A DNA stretch of 64,000 nucleotides, taken from CAWAPS01 sp963783945. GTDB lineage: Bacteria > Actinomycetota > Acidimicrobiia > Acidimicrobiales > Palsa-688. The notes beneath the pieces were generated by a model that was not told the origin of the DNA, searched no databases, and saw nothing but the letters and a program-made list of their open reading frames with translations. The stretch covers positions 372,001 through 436,000 of the forward strand of contig CAWAPS010000019.1 of assembly GCA_963783945.1 (NCBI GenBank). Direction: 5' to 3'. Made by a program: the position numbers and the translations under genes. Shown piece by piece: positions 1 to 8,095 of this stretch (the stretch's first letter is position 1; every line of letters begins with the position of its first letter).

Positions 1-1
1 G

Positions 2-1129
2 ATCCCGAACGTGGGGCTCAATGCGGTCGCCGGGCGGCCGCCCGAAGAGTACGGGATGGAGCCCACGACGTTGGACGAAATCCGGCCAGGCACGTGGGAC
101 GTGCACGTCCGGGTCAAGGATCAAAGCGCCAACGGCGTCCTTGCATCGTTGAACTTCCCCTCCTTCCCTCGCTTCACCGGGCAGGTGTTCTCGGAGAACC
201 TCAGGGATACGGAGCAGGCCATCGCCATGGTCCGGGCCTACAACGACTGGCACATAGATGAGTGGTGCGGCTCGTATCCCGACCGTTTCATCCCTCTCGC
301 CATACCGGCGTTGTGGGACGTAGATTTGGCCGTGGCCGAGGTGAGCCGGGTGGCGGCTAAGGGTTGCCACGCCATGACCTTCTCCGCCAATCCGTACGAC
401 CTCGGCTACCCCTCCTTCCACAGCGACCACTGGGATCCGTTCTGGGCGGCGTGCCAGGAACACGAGATCACGCTGTGCATCCATCTCGGCTCCAACTCGA
501 AGATGGAGTTCACCTCGCCGGATGCCCCGATGACGGTCCACATAACCGGCTCGGGCATCAGCCTGTTCTCGTGTGCGTCTGACCTGCTGTGGTCCGGCGT
601 GTTCCAGAAGTTCCCCAACATCAGGGTGGCTCTCTCCGAGGGCGGCATCGGATGGATCCCTTACTTCCTGGAGCGAGCCGACTACGTATACAGGCATCAC
701 CGGGCCTGGACGGGCGCCGACTTCGGAGGCCAACTGCCGAGCGAGGTGTTCAAGGAACACGTGCTGACCTGCTTCATCGACGATGAGGTAGGCGTCGAAA
801 TGCGGGACCGGCTGAACCTGGACCTCATCGCGTGGGAGTGCGACTACCCGCACTCCGACTCGACATGGCCGAATGCGCCCGAGACGGTGGCCCGCTATCT
901 CAACGACCTGCCGCAGGAGGACGTCGACCGGATCACCCACCTGAACGCCATGCGCCTGTTCCACTTCGAGCCCTACTCGATCCGACCCAAGGAGCGCTGC
1001 ACGGCCGGCGCGCTGCGAGCCGAGGTCGTCGGCCACGATGTGTCGATCGTGTCCAAAGGCCTGCGCAAGCACGAGACGTCGGTGCAGGCATTCAGCCAGT
1101 CCAAGCAGGAGGTCGGCGCCGCCAGCTGA
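2..1129 (+). CDS. Amidohydrolase family 2 protein, N-terminus cut by window edge
   Basis: TIM-barrel metal-dependent hydrolase or decarboxylase of the amidohydrolase 2 (ACMSD-like) family. The reading frame is open to the first base, and the paralogue at 23243-24517 aligns from its residue ~50 onward, so about 50 N-terminal residues with the first DxH metal motif lie outside the window. The GTG at 11 is therefore probably not the start. Visible family landmarks are a mid-protein metal-binding His (CIHLGSNS), the SEGGIGWIPYFLERAD segment and the distal ECDYPHSDSTWP motif carrying the conserved Asp. Substrate unknown; the related copies in this window suggest a role in degrading cyclic or aromatic acids. 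A strong hairpin follows the gene. Confidence 0.85.
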   Translation: MPNVGLNAVAGRPPEEYGMEPTTLDEIRPGTWDVHVRVKDQSANGVLASLNFPSFPRFTGQVFSENLRDTEQAIAMVRAYNDWHIDEWCGSYPDRFIPLAIPALWDVDLAVAEVSRVAAKGCHAMTFSANPYDLGYPSFHSDHWDPFWAACQEHEITLCIHLGSNSKMEFTSPDAPMTVHITGSGISLFSCASDLLWSGVFQKFPNIRVALSEGGIGWIPYFLERADYVYRHHRAWTGADFGGQLPSEVFKEHVLTCFIDDEVGVEMRDRLNLDLIAWECDYPHSDSTWPNAPETVARYLNDLPQEDVDRITHLNAMRLFHFEPYSIRPKERCTAGALRAEVVGHDVSIVSKGLRKHETSVQAFSQSKQEVGAAS

Positions 1130-1233
1130 AGAACCTGACCCTCGTGGGCCGCGGAGAATTTCCCAGTCCGGTCTTTTCCTGCCCACCGGCAATCACGCGG
1201 GACGGCAGGGCCGGGAAGTGATAGGCGCCGCTG

Positions 1234-1270
1234 AGAGCCGGCCGCTCCGTCGGGGCGGCCGGCTCTTCCG
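1234..1270 (+). terminator. Hairpin terminator after the first amidohydrolase gene
   Basis: Perfect 12-bp inverted repeat AGAGCCGGCCGC (1234-1245) and its complement (1255-1266) with a 9-nt loop, about 100 nt after the stop codon. Only a short pyrimidine stretch follows, as is usual in high-G+C actinobacteria. Confidence 0.6.
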
Positions 1271-1459
1271 CGGAGGGGGCGGCGGTCGGGTCGCCTTTCG
1301 TGCGGTAGGCGCTCCGCCCCAGGCCGGGCCGCCATGGCCGGCCGCGCCCGGACCTGAACCCGTCCGCGCCATGGGCGGCAATTCGGCGAACCGGTTTAGA
1401 GTGGGGCCGCTATTCGCATTCCCCAGCCCGGTACCGCAGCGTCACAAGGCGCGCAGCTG
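1271..1459. other. Intergenic stretch with nothing recognisable
   Basis: This is the main unexplained part of the gap (1130-1497) between the amidohydrolase and the CMD gene. I see no gene, convincing promoter hexamers or repeats; the promoter for the downstream gene is presumably here. Confidence 0.5.
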
Positions 1460-1501
1460 ATGCCCAAGAAGGAGCCCGCAGCGATGAGCGAACCAGCATG
1501 A
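1460..1501 (+). other. Leader mini-ORF overlapping the CMD start codon
   Basis: An ATG at 1484, preceded by a good SD (AAGGAG at 1469-1474), opens a five-codon frame MSEPA whose TGA (1499-1501) overlaps the next ATG (1498) as ATGA. An in-frame ATG at 1460 would make it 13 codons. The CMD gene has no SD of its own at a proper distance, so ribosomes probably reach it by termination-reinitiation. Alternatively the mini-ORF is the real N-terminus separated by a one-base indel. Confidence 0.45.
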
Positions 1502-2298
1502 CCTGGACCAACCGAGCCGAGCGGCTCGCCGACGCCCAACGCCAATTCAAGGCCGTGATGACCACTCCCGGTCCGGCCGAACCCACCTTTGCCTACTACG
1601 ACGCCGGCGTCGTGGGGTTCGTGTTCGGAGAGATGTGGCCCAGACCCGGTCTGACGCGCAAAGAGCGGCGGTGGGTCACGCTGGCCTGTGTGGCCACGAC
1701 CGGAGTGGCGATCCCCGTCCAGACCCACGTGTACGCCGCGCTGGCAAGCGGTGACTGCACCCTCGAGGAGATGGATGAGTTCGGCTTGCACGTGGCGACC
1801 CAGCTCGGGTGGCCGCGAGGTCAGAACATCAACATGTACATCATCCAGGCCATCGCCCAAATGGCCAAGGACAACGGCGAGCCGGCTCGCACTCCGGTGG
1901 TCGTTCCGTGGGCCGATCCCTCGGATCTGGACGGCCGAATCGAGCGAGGCCGCCTGGCTTACGAGGAGATCATGCTCACCGCCGCACCGCCTGCAGAGAC
2001 GACGTTCCGGCAGCTCGGTTACCTGGCGTACCTCTACGGCGAGGTCTGGACCCGTCCGGGCCTGACCCGCAAGGAACGCCGCATCGTAAGCATCTGCTGC
2101 GCGGCCCACGTAGGAGCGGAGCGAGAGCTCGAGACCCACCTCTATGCCGCGCTGGCCAGCGGTGACCTCAGCTACGAAGAGTTGCAGGAAGTGGTGCTGC
2201 ACTACGCGGTATACGAGGGTTGGCTCGAGGGGGCCAAGCTCGACGACGCCCTGGTGGCCGCGCATGACCGCCACGTGAACCAATCGGGCAAGTCCTAG
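1498..2298 (+). CDS. Carboxymuconolactone decarboxylase (CMD) family protein with two CMD domains
   Basis: A 266-aa all-helical protein built from two clearly homologous halves: RPGLTRKER at ~49-57 and ~187-195, each followed by a T/S-HxYAALASGD motif (His77 and His214). CMD enzymes act in aromatic ring-cleavage pathways (gamma-carboxymuconolactone decarboxylation) or as AhpD-like peroxidase partners. No CxxC pair is visible, so the AhpD redox role is unlikely. It sits between two amidohydrolase genes on the same strand and ends 28 nt before the next ATG, consistent with an operon. Exact substrate unknown. Confidence 0.8.
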   Translation: MTWTNRAERLADAQRQFKAVMTTPGPAEPTFAYYDAGVVGFVFGEMWPRPGLTRKERRWVTLACVATTGVAIPVQTHVYAALASGDCTLEEMDEFGLHVATQLGWPRGQNINMYIIQAIAQMAKDNGEPARTPVVVPWADPSDLDGRIERGRLAYEEIMLTAAPPAETTFRQLGYLAYLYGEVWTRPGLTRKERRIVSICCAAHVGAERELETHLYAALASGDLSYEELQEVVLHYAVYEGWLEGAKLDDALVAAHDRHVNQSGKS

Positions 2299-2326
2299 CC
2301 ACCGACGTCGCGGCGACAGAGGGACC

Positions 2327-3367
2327 ATGACGGCTACCGATGATCCAGGGGTGTGGCAGGGCTACGTCGACGAGCGGCGCCTGGCCCAGCGGGACGAGGA
2401 TGTGCTCGAGCCGGACCTGCCCATCATCGATCCGCACCATCACGTTTGGTGGGACCTGCCCGTCCCCTATCGCTTCGAACATCTGATGACCGATCTGGGG
2501 TCGGGTCACAATGTTCGAGCCACGGTATACATGGAGAGCAATGCCATGTACCGGGATGAGGGTCCCGAACACCTGCGACCGGTGGGGGAGACGGAGTACG
2601 CCAATGGGCTGGCGGCCATGAGTGCCAGCGGACAGTTCGGCCCCGTCCGGGCATGTGCCGGGATCGTCGGTCACTGCGATTTGACAGCCGGGGTGGCAGC
2701 CGAGGAGCTGTTGCTGGCGCATGTCGCGGCCGGCAACGGACGCTTCCGGGGCGTGCGCATCAATCCTTACATGGAGTTCATCGCATACGGCCGGGTCCCG
2801 CCCGAAGGCGTTCTCTCCCAACCCGATTTCCGGGCCGGGTTCGCCAAGGTGGGCCCGCTTGGGCTGGTAGCCGACGCCATGTGCCTGCACACCCAGCTGC
2901 TCGAACTCGCCGATCTGGCGCGGGCCTTTCCCGATACGGCCTTCGTCCTGAACCACGTGGGCGGACCCACCCGGGTCGGTCCGTTTGCCGGGCAAGAGGA
3001 GCAGGTCGGGCGCGAGTGGTCGGCTGGCATGCGAGCACTCGCCGAATGCCCGAATGTCTCGGTCAAACTTGGCGGACTCGCCAATCCCTTCATCTCCGAT
3101 GTCAATCCGCGGTCGAGCCCGCTACCTCCTTCGTCCGAACAGCTGGCTGAAGCCTTGCGGCCGTGGATAGAGCCGACCATCTCGTGGTTCGGGCCGGACC
3201 GCTGCATGTTCGAAAGCAACTTCCCTCCCGAGAAGCACAACTGCAGCTACACCGTTCTCTGGAACGCGTTCAAACGCCTGGCCCACCAGCGCCCCGACAA
3301 CGAGAAGAGGGCGCTCTTCCATGACACCGCAGCCCGGGTGTACGGCCTGCATCCCATTGCTTCCTGA
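2327..3367 (+). CDS. Amidohydrolase family 2 (COG3618-type) metal-dependent hydrolase
   Basis: 346-aa TIM-barrel hydrolase. The N-terminal metal motif reads IIDPHHHVWW (Asp35, His37, His39), typical of the COG3618 lactonase/hydrolase branch rather than of the ACMSD-like branch of the neighbouring copies. The distal part contains CMFESNFPPEKHNCSY, the usual position of the catalytic Asp region in this branch (here a Ser-Asn-Phe-Pro context). Start chosen at ATG 2327, with a GAGGGA SD eight bases upstream. It probably forms an operon with the CMD gene. The reaction is likely hydrolysis of a lactone or cyclic acid intermediate; the substrate is not deducible. Confidence 0.85.
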   Translation: MTATDDPGVWQGYVDERRLAQRDEDVLEPDLPIIDPHHHVWWDLPVPYRFEHLMTDLGSGHNVRATVYMESNAMYRDEGPEHLRPVGETEYANGLAAMSASGQFGPVRACAGIVGHCDLTAGVAAEELLLAHVAAGNGRFRGVRINPYMEFIAYGRVPPEGVLSQPDFRAGFAKVGPLGLVADAMCLHTQLLELADLARAFPDTAFVLNHVGGPTRVGPFAGQEEQVGREWSAGMRALAECPNVSVKLGGLANPFISDVNPRSSPLPPSSEQLAEALRPWIEPTISWFGPDRCMFESNFPPEKHNCSYTVLWNAFKRLAHQRPDNEKRALFHDTAARVYGLHPIAS

Positions 3368-3436
3368 TCATCTATCTGACCTACCGACCCGGGGCCGAAC
3401 CCGCCCAGTCGGTCATGTGGTCCGGGTTCGCCCAGC

Positions 3437-3796
3437 TCAGCGGACCACGCCGATGTCACGCTCGTCGGTGACGATCACCACCCGCTGGCGAGGGTCCATG
3501 AAGTTCTCCTCGTCGTCGCGCAACACCTTTCCGCCCTCACCGAGGTACCACTTCGTCCACAGCTCCATCCCGGCCACATCGTCGAAACCCATCTCGGTGA
3601 CGCAATCGAAGGGCGGATCGGTCCTGCTTCGAGAGAGCCGTACGGCGTGGTTTTGCACGTAGCGTTTGATCGCCTCGGCCACCTCCGGTGGGAGTTCCCG
3701 ATGAAAAAGCGGGGCGTGACGGTGTTCGTAGTACTCGCAGAAGTCCTCGAGCGTCACGTCCGAACGACGCTTGATGAGGGCGACCACCTTGATCAT
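3437..3796 (-). CDS. EthD-domain protein
   Basis: About 119-aa ferredoxin-like (dimeric alpha/beta barrel) protein beginning MIKVVALIKRRSDVT and containing the EthD-type segment FCEYYEHRHAPLF near residues 19-31. EthD proteins accompany oxygenase systems or catalyse cyclisation and decarboxylation of small polyketide-like substrates; the role here is unknown. The start at 3796 was chosen because upstream in-frame residues are low-complexity and overlap the TauD gene, which ends at 3843. It lies downstream of that dioxygenase on the same strand, probably in one transcript, and converges on the amidohydrolase at 2327-3367. Confidence 0.75.
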   Translation of the reverse strand: MIKVVALIKRRSDVTLEDFCEYYEHRHAPLFHRELPPEVAEAIKRYVQNHAVRLSRSRTDPPFDCVTEMGFDDVAGMELWTKWYLGEGGKVLRDDEENFMDPRQRVVIVTDERDIGVVR

Positions 3797-3842
3797 GCCG
3801 GACGCCCATCCGCCGTCGAGGGTTGTTGGTCCGGCCTTGACC

Positions 3843-4676
3843 TCACCCGATCGGCTCGTAGCCGTCGACCGTCGCCCGGTGCAGCTCCCGGGTCGAAGTG
3901 GGGTCAATGTCGGTCACCCGATGGAGGACGCCAGTGTTGTCCCAAATCACCATGTCGCCAGCGGTCCAGTCGTGGCGGACCACCCGCTCGGGCCGGGTGG
4001 CGCGCTGCAACAGTCCCTTGAGGAGATCGCGACCCTCCTCCACATCCATGCCAACTATGTGGTCCGCGGTGGCGCCGATCACCAGCGACTTGCGCCCAGA
4101 CCGGTGGTTCCAGACCAAGGGGTGCTCCCGCCCCGGCCCCTTCTTGTGCCAGCCCGCCACCTGCTCGGGAGTCGGGTTCTCGTAGACGCCGCGCATCGTC
4201 GCCTCCAGCGAGTGCAGGACCCGCATCCCGGCGACCCGCTCCTTTTCCTCGTCGGACAGGTCGTCGTAGGCCAGATAGGTGCTGGCGAACGCCGTTCCAC
4301 TGTCTCCCGAGGAGATGACCCGGGCGCTGAGGATCCCGGCCTTGCAGGGGATGTCGTCCATGGCCCCGTCGATGTGCCATTGGGCGTTGCCTTTGAAGTA
4401 CTCGGCCAGATGGTTGTCGGGACCCTGGGTGATCACAGTGATCTCGGGCACCGGATGGTCAGGCCGGGCGACGAGCTCACCGAGGCGTCGCCCGAAGGCC
4501 ACCTGCTGATCATCGTCGACCCCGATATCACGGAACAGCAGGACGCCATGGTCCTCCAGGGCGTCCAGGAGGCCGTCTGGCACGGCGGGATCGTGCAGCA
4601 GGCGATCCATGTCCACGTCGAGCACCTCGACACCGACCGAGCTGCTCAGCTTCTTCGTCGAGATCACATCAGTCAT
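3843..4676 (-). CDS. TauD/TfdA family Fe(II)/2-oxoglutarate-dependent dioxygenase
   Basis: 277 aa. It carries the non-haem iron triad of the family: His101-x-Asp103 in QWHIDGAMD and a distal His near 252 in DNTGVLHRVT, followed by the 2-oxoglutarate-binding Arg in RELHRAT. Family members hydroxylate C-H bonds next to sulfonate, ether or carboxylate groups, releasing sulfite, phenols or alcohols; the substrate is unknown here. Transcribed away from the CoxL-like gene; a 10-bp palindrome lies 17 bp upstream of the ATG. The EthD gene follows. A second, divergent TauD-family enzyme is at 56676-57590. Confidence 0.88.
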   Translation of the reverse strand: MTDVISTKKLSSSVGVEVLDVDMDRLLHDPAVPDGLLDALEDHGVLLFRDIGVDDDQQVAFGRRLGELVARPDHPVPEITVITQGPDNHLAEYFKGNAQWHIDGAMDDIPCKAGILSARVISSGDSGTAFASTYLAYDDLSDEEKERVAGMRVLHSLEATMRGVYENPTPEQVAGWHKKGPGREHPLVWNHRSGRKSLVIGATADHIVGMDVEEGRDLLKGLLQRATRPERVVRHDWTAGDMVIWDNTGVLHRVTDIDPTSTRELHRATVDGYEPIG

Positions 4677-4687
4677 GACCCAATCCT

Positions 4688-4708
4688 ATTGGACCGATCG
4701 GTACAGTG
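4688..4708. promoter_or_regulatory. Operator-like palindrome between divergent TauD and CoxL genes
   Basis: Perfect palindrome ACCGATCGGT (4693-4702), extending to G-x-ACCGATCGGT-x-C, in the divergent intergenic region. The half-sites resemble those of TetR-family regulators. No TetR gene is present in the window, so the binder would be encoded elsewhere. Confidence 0.4.
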
Positions 4709-4873
4709 CCAATCTCTGATCGCCGGGATCGGGAAATTCGCCGCGACAAACGCGCGATCGGCAGCGATGCAGAGTCAGTCCATCTGAGGCGATGCTACCT
4801 GGGCGTCTGATGCGCGACGGGCGTGCCGATCATTCGAGGTCGTCGACAGCATGGATGGCGTAAGGTCGGTTTC

Positions 4874-7159
4874 GTGTTCGGTACACCAGTTCGTCGACGT
4901 GAGGACCCCGCGCTGCTCAGGGGTCTTGGCCGCTACGTCGCCGATCTGGACATTCCCGGAAGCCTGTGCGTCTCGTATTTGATATCCACCGCAGCCCACG
5001 CCCGCCTGGTGAGCCTGGACACTTCGGCCGGCCGCACGGCCGAGGGTGTGGTGGATGTGGTGACGGCAGAGGACGTGGAGCTCGGCCCGCTCCCGCTCAT
5101 CAATCCGAATTTTCCGGCGGCCATGGCCCGGCCGCTGCTGGCATCGGGCACCGTGCGTTTCGTCGGAGAGGTGGTGGCCGCGGTGGTGGCCGAGACGGCG
5201 GAGACCGCCGCCCAGGCGCTGGAACTCATTGAGGTGGAGTTCGAGCCCTTGCCGGTCGTCATCGACCCCACAGAAGCACTGTCGGACACGGTGTTGCTGT
5301 ACCCGGAATATGGCTCGAATGTCGTAGCTCGCGCCTCGGGGGGAACAGCGGATGCCGACCCTGAGCGGTCCGAGGTGGTCATCAAGGCCTCGTTCGACAG
5401 TCATCGGGTGGCCCCGTGCCCGCTCGAGACCCGAGCGGCCGCGGCCCGGTGGGAGCGAGACGGGCGCCTGACCCACTGGTCGTCGTGTCAGGGAGCGCAC
5501 CCGGTCAAGAAGCTGCTCTGCGACATCTACGGATTCGACTCCGAGCGAGTCCGGGTCGTAGTCCCCGAAGTGGGAGGAAGCTTCGGCGCCAAGTCGCGGG
5601 CCTACCCCGAGGAGGTCCTCCTACCCTGGTTGGCGGCCCGAACCGGCCGGCCGGTGAGGTGGATCCCCAACCGGTCGGAGGACATGCTCGGTCTGGGCCA
5701 TTCGCGCGCTCAACGGCAGGAAGTCGAGCTCGGGGGGAGGCGGGACGGGACCATCGAGGTGCTTCGCGTGCGCCTCCTGACCGACGCCGGCGCCTACCCC
5801 ATGGTCGCTCCCCTTCTGGCCTCAGGGAACACCGGCGTTCTGGCGGGAGGCGCTTACCGCATCCCGGCGGTGGCATGGGAGACCGTGGCCGTGGTGACCA
5901 ATACCACCCCGACCACTGCCTATCGAGGTGCGGGACGGCCCGAGGCAGCTGCCGTGATCGAGCGGGTGGTGGATCTGTTCGCGACCGAGATCGGACTCGA
6001 CCCCGCCGAGGTGCGGCGGCGCAACTTCATTCCGTCCACTGCGTTCCCCTACACGACAGCCACCGGGCTGGTGCATGACAGCGGGAACTACGAGGCGGTC
6101 CTCGACGCCGCGCTGGCTGCGGCCGGCTACGACCAGCTCCGGGAGGAACAAGCCAAACGCCGTGCACACGGTGGCCCGCTGCTCGGTATCGGGATGGCCA
6201 CGTTCGTCGATCGCACGGCGGGCATCCCCGACAGCGAATACGGGTCGGTCGAGCTGACAGACGGCGGCGGGGCCCTGGTACGCACCGGCTCCACCCCGTA
6301 CGGGCAGGGCCACTGCACTTCCTGGGCCATGCTGGTCGCCGAGCGGACGGGTATGCCGTTAGCTCATATAGAGGTGATCTACGGGGATACGGACCAGGTC
6401 CCCCGCGGCTCGCTGACAGGTGGTTCGCGTTCTGTCCAGAAGGCCGGCGCCGCAGTCGCCGTGGCTACCGACCAGCTCGTCGACAAAGCAAGGCAGCTAT
6501 CGGCCGAGCTACTCGAGGCGGCCCCGGACGACGTGGTTTTCGACATTGATGCGGGTGGGCGGTTCCACGTGGCGGGAACCCCCAGCATCACGGTGGACTG
6601 GCCGGAGGTGGCCCGCCTGGCAGCCGAACGCGAGGAGCCCGGGCTGAGATGCGAGGCCGACGTGGCCGGAAGTCCGACGGTCCCCTTCGGCGCCTACGTG
6701 GCAGTGGTGGAGGTCGACGCAGAAACGGGCCGGGTTACGCCTGTCCGGATGGTCACCGTCGACGACGCCGGTCGCATCCTCAACCCACTTATCGCGGAAG
6801 GCCAGGTCCACGGGGCAACCGCTCAAGGCATCGGCCAGGCCCTGTACGAGGAGTTCGAATACGACGCCGACGGCAACCCGCTGACCGGCAACTTCGCCGA
6901 CTACGCCATTCCGTCGGCAGTAGAGATACCCGCCTTCGAGTCCGCGTTCTTCGAGACTCCGTCACCAAACAACATCCTCGGCGCCAAGGGTCTCGCCGAG
7001 TCGGGCACCATCGGCGCCCCCCCGGCGGTGCAAAACGCCGTGGTCGACGCCCTTCATCATCTCGGCATCACCCATATCGACATGCCGTGCACCCCGGAGC
7101 GGGTGTGGTCGGCGGTCGCCGCGGCGTCACGCTCCGATGAACAACCGGCTAGAGGGTGA
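4874..7159 (+). CDS. Xanthine dehydrogenase/CO-dehydrogenase family molybdenum-binding (CoxL-like) subunit
   Basis: Large Mo-cofactor subunit, about 761 aa if started at GTG 4874; an upstream GTG at 4823 adds 17 atypical residues. The N-terminus TPVRRREDPALLRGLGRYVAD is the family signature. The active-site loop reads TTAYRGAGRPEA, i.e. the form-II/aldehyde oxidoreductase AYRGAGR motif and not the AYxCSFR of true CO dehydrogenase. The Q-loop (PYGQGH), GGSRS loop and C-terminal catalytic Glu (GLAESGTIGAPPA) are intact. These enzymes hydroxylate aldehydes or N-heterocycles with help of FeS (CoxS) and FAD (CoxM) subunits, neither of which is encoded in this window. TAAGGT at 4861-4866 could be either an SD or a -10 box for a leaderless GTG. 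Confidence 0.9.
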   Translation: MFGTPVRRREDPALLRGLGRYVADLDIPGSLCVSYLISTAAHARLVSLDTSAGRTAEGVVDVVTAEDVELGPLPLINPNFPAAMARPLLASGTVRFVGEVVAAVVAETAETAAQALELIEVEFEPLPVVIDPTEALSDTVLLYPEYGSNVVARASGGTADADPERSEVVIKASFDSHRVAPCPLETRAAAARWERDGRLTHWSSCQGAHPVKKLLCDIYGFDSERVRVVVPEVGGSFGAKSRAYPEEVLLPWLAARTGRPVRWIPNRSEDMLGLGHSRAQRQEVELGGRRDGTIEVLRVRLLTDAGAYPMVAPLLASGNTGVLAGGAYRIPAVAWETVAVVTNTTPTTAYRGAGRPEAAAVIERVVDLFATEIGLDPAEVRRRNFIPSTAFPYTTATGLVHDSGNYEAVLDAALAAAGYDQLREEQAKRRAHGGPLLGIGMATFVDRTAGIPDSEYGSVELTDGGGALVRTGSTPYGQGHCTSWAMLVAERTGMPLAHIEVIYGDTDQVPRGSLTGGSRSVQKAGAAVAVATDQLVDKARQLSAELLEAAPDDVVFDIDAGGRFHVAGTPSITVDWPEVARLAAEREEPGLRCEADVAGSPTVPFGAYVAVVEVDAETGRVTPVRMVTVDDAGRILNPLIAEGQVHGATAQGIGQALYEEFEYDADGNPLTGNFADYAIPSAVEIPAFESAFFETPSPNNILGAKGLAESGTIGAPPAVQNAVVDALHHLGITHIDMPCTPERVWSAVAAASRSDEQPARG

Positions 7160-7172
7160 TAGGAACGTACGC

Positions 7173-8075
7173 GTGCGCTTCATATACCACTATCCCGAGA
7201 AGCATGGCTCCGACGGAGACTTCTTCGAGTCCGGCTCCTGGAAGGACGTGGCGGTTGCCGCCGAGCGATGTGGATTCGACGGCATTTCACTGAGCGAGCA
7301 CATCGTTCCCGGCGCTCGATGGATGGACTCCGGTGGCCACCAGACCCTCGACCCGTTCGTGGCCCTCGGCTACGTAGCCGCCGCCACAGAACGGCTCCAC
7401 CTGCTCACCTACCTGGCCGTGGCGCCGTACCGCAACCCGTTCGTCCTGGCCAAGGCGGCCGCCACCCTGGACCGGCTGTCGGGTGGCCGCCTGATCCTGG
7501 GCCTCGGCGCCGGGTACCAGAAGAGCGAGTTCTATGCCCTGGGCGTCGACATGGACGAGCGCAACCGGATCTTCGACGAGGTGCTGGACGTCCTGCCTAT
7601 GCATTGGAGCGGTGAACCTTTCAGTTACCAGGGAAGCCACTTCAGCGCTCGGGACGTGCGAGCCCTACCCCGCCCGGCCCAGAACCCCATCCCGGTGTGG
7701 ATCGGAGGCAACTCCAAGCTGAGCCGACGCCGGGTGGCGCAGAGGGCGCAGGGCTGGATGCCGATGTCGGGGGGATCGCAACTGAGCACGACCGCCCGCA
7801 CCCCACAGCTCGGCTCCCTGGCCGACCTGGCTGTCGCCATTGGTGATCTCCGAGCTGCGGCCGCGGATGCTGGTCGCATCGAGCCGATCGACGTCCTCTA
7901 CTCCTACCAGGGCACCATGAACACGCTGCCGACTGTGGGTGCCGACCGACATCGCGAGCAGCTGGCCGAGATCGAGAAGGCCGGTGCGACCTGGGTGGTT
8001 GTCTCGAGCGGCACGACCGAGCCCTCGGCCACCTTCGACTGGCTGGAGGCGTTCGGTCAAACGCTCATCGGGTGA
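7173..8075 (+). CDS. LLM-class F420-dependent oxidoreductase
   Basis: About 300-aa luciferase-like TIM-barrel oxidoreductase. Seen: AERCGFDGISLSEHIV near the N-terminus, the LSGGRLILGLGAGYQKSEF cofactor-binding segment and IPVWIGGNS in the C-terminal half, all typical of F420-dependent LLM enzymes of Actinobacteria. GTG 7173 (giving MRFIYHYPE) is preferred over ATG 7137 because it matches the usual N-terminal strand and follows an AGG-rich stretch; ATG 7137 would overlap the CoxL-like gene by 23 nt. Cotranscription with the CoxL-like gene is likely. It transfers hydride between F420 and an unknown organic substrate. Confidence 0.85.
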   Translation: MRFIYHYPEKHGSDGDFFESGSWKDVAVAAERCGFDGISLSEHIVPGARWMDSGGHQTLDPFVALGYVAAATERLHLLTYLAVAPYRNPFVLAKAAATLDRLSGGRLILGLGAGYQKSEFYALGVDMDERNRIFDEVLDVLPMHWSGEPFSYQGSHFSARDVRALPRPAQNPIPVWIGGNSKLSRRRVAQRAQGWMPMSGGSQLSTTARTPQLGSLADLAVAIGDLRAAAADAGRIEPIDVLYSYQGTMNTLPTVGADRHREQLAEIEKAGATWVVVSSGTTEPSATFDWLEAFGQTLIG

Positions 8076-8095
8076 GTGCTCCCCCTTGCTGAGTC

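Noticed and set aside
1396..2328. Long open frame on the minus strand opposite the CMD gene
   Set aside because: Composition is His/Gly/Arg-rich and it is antisense to a well-conserved gene; typical for high-G+C DNA. No SD or family motif.
3771..4787. 338-codon plus-strand frame opposite the TauD gene
   Set aside because: Antisense to an enzyme with complete catalytic motifs; no recognisable protein features of its own.
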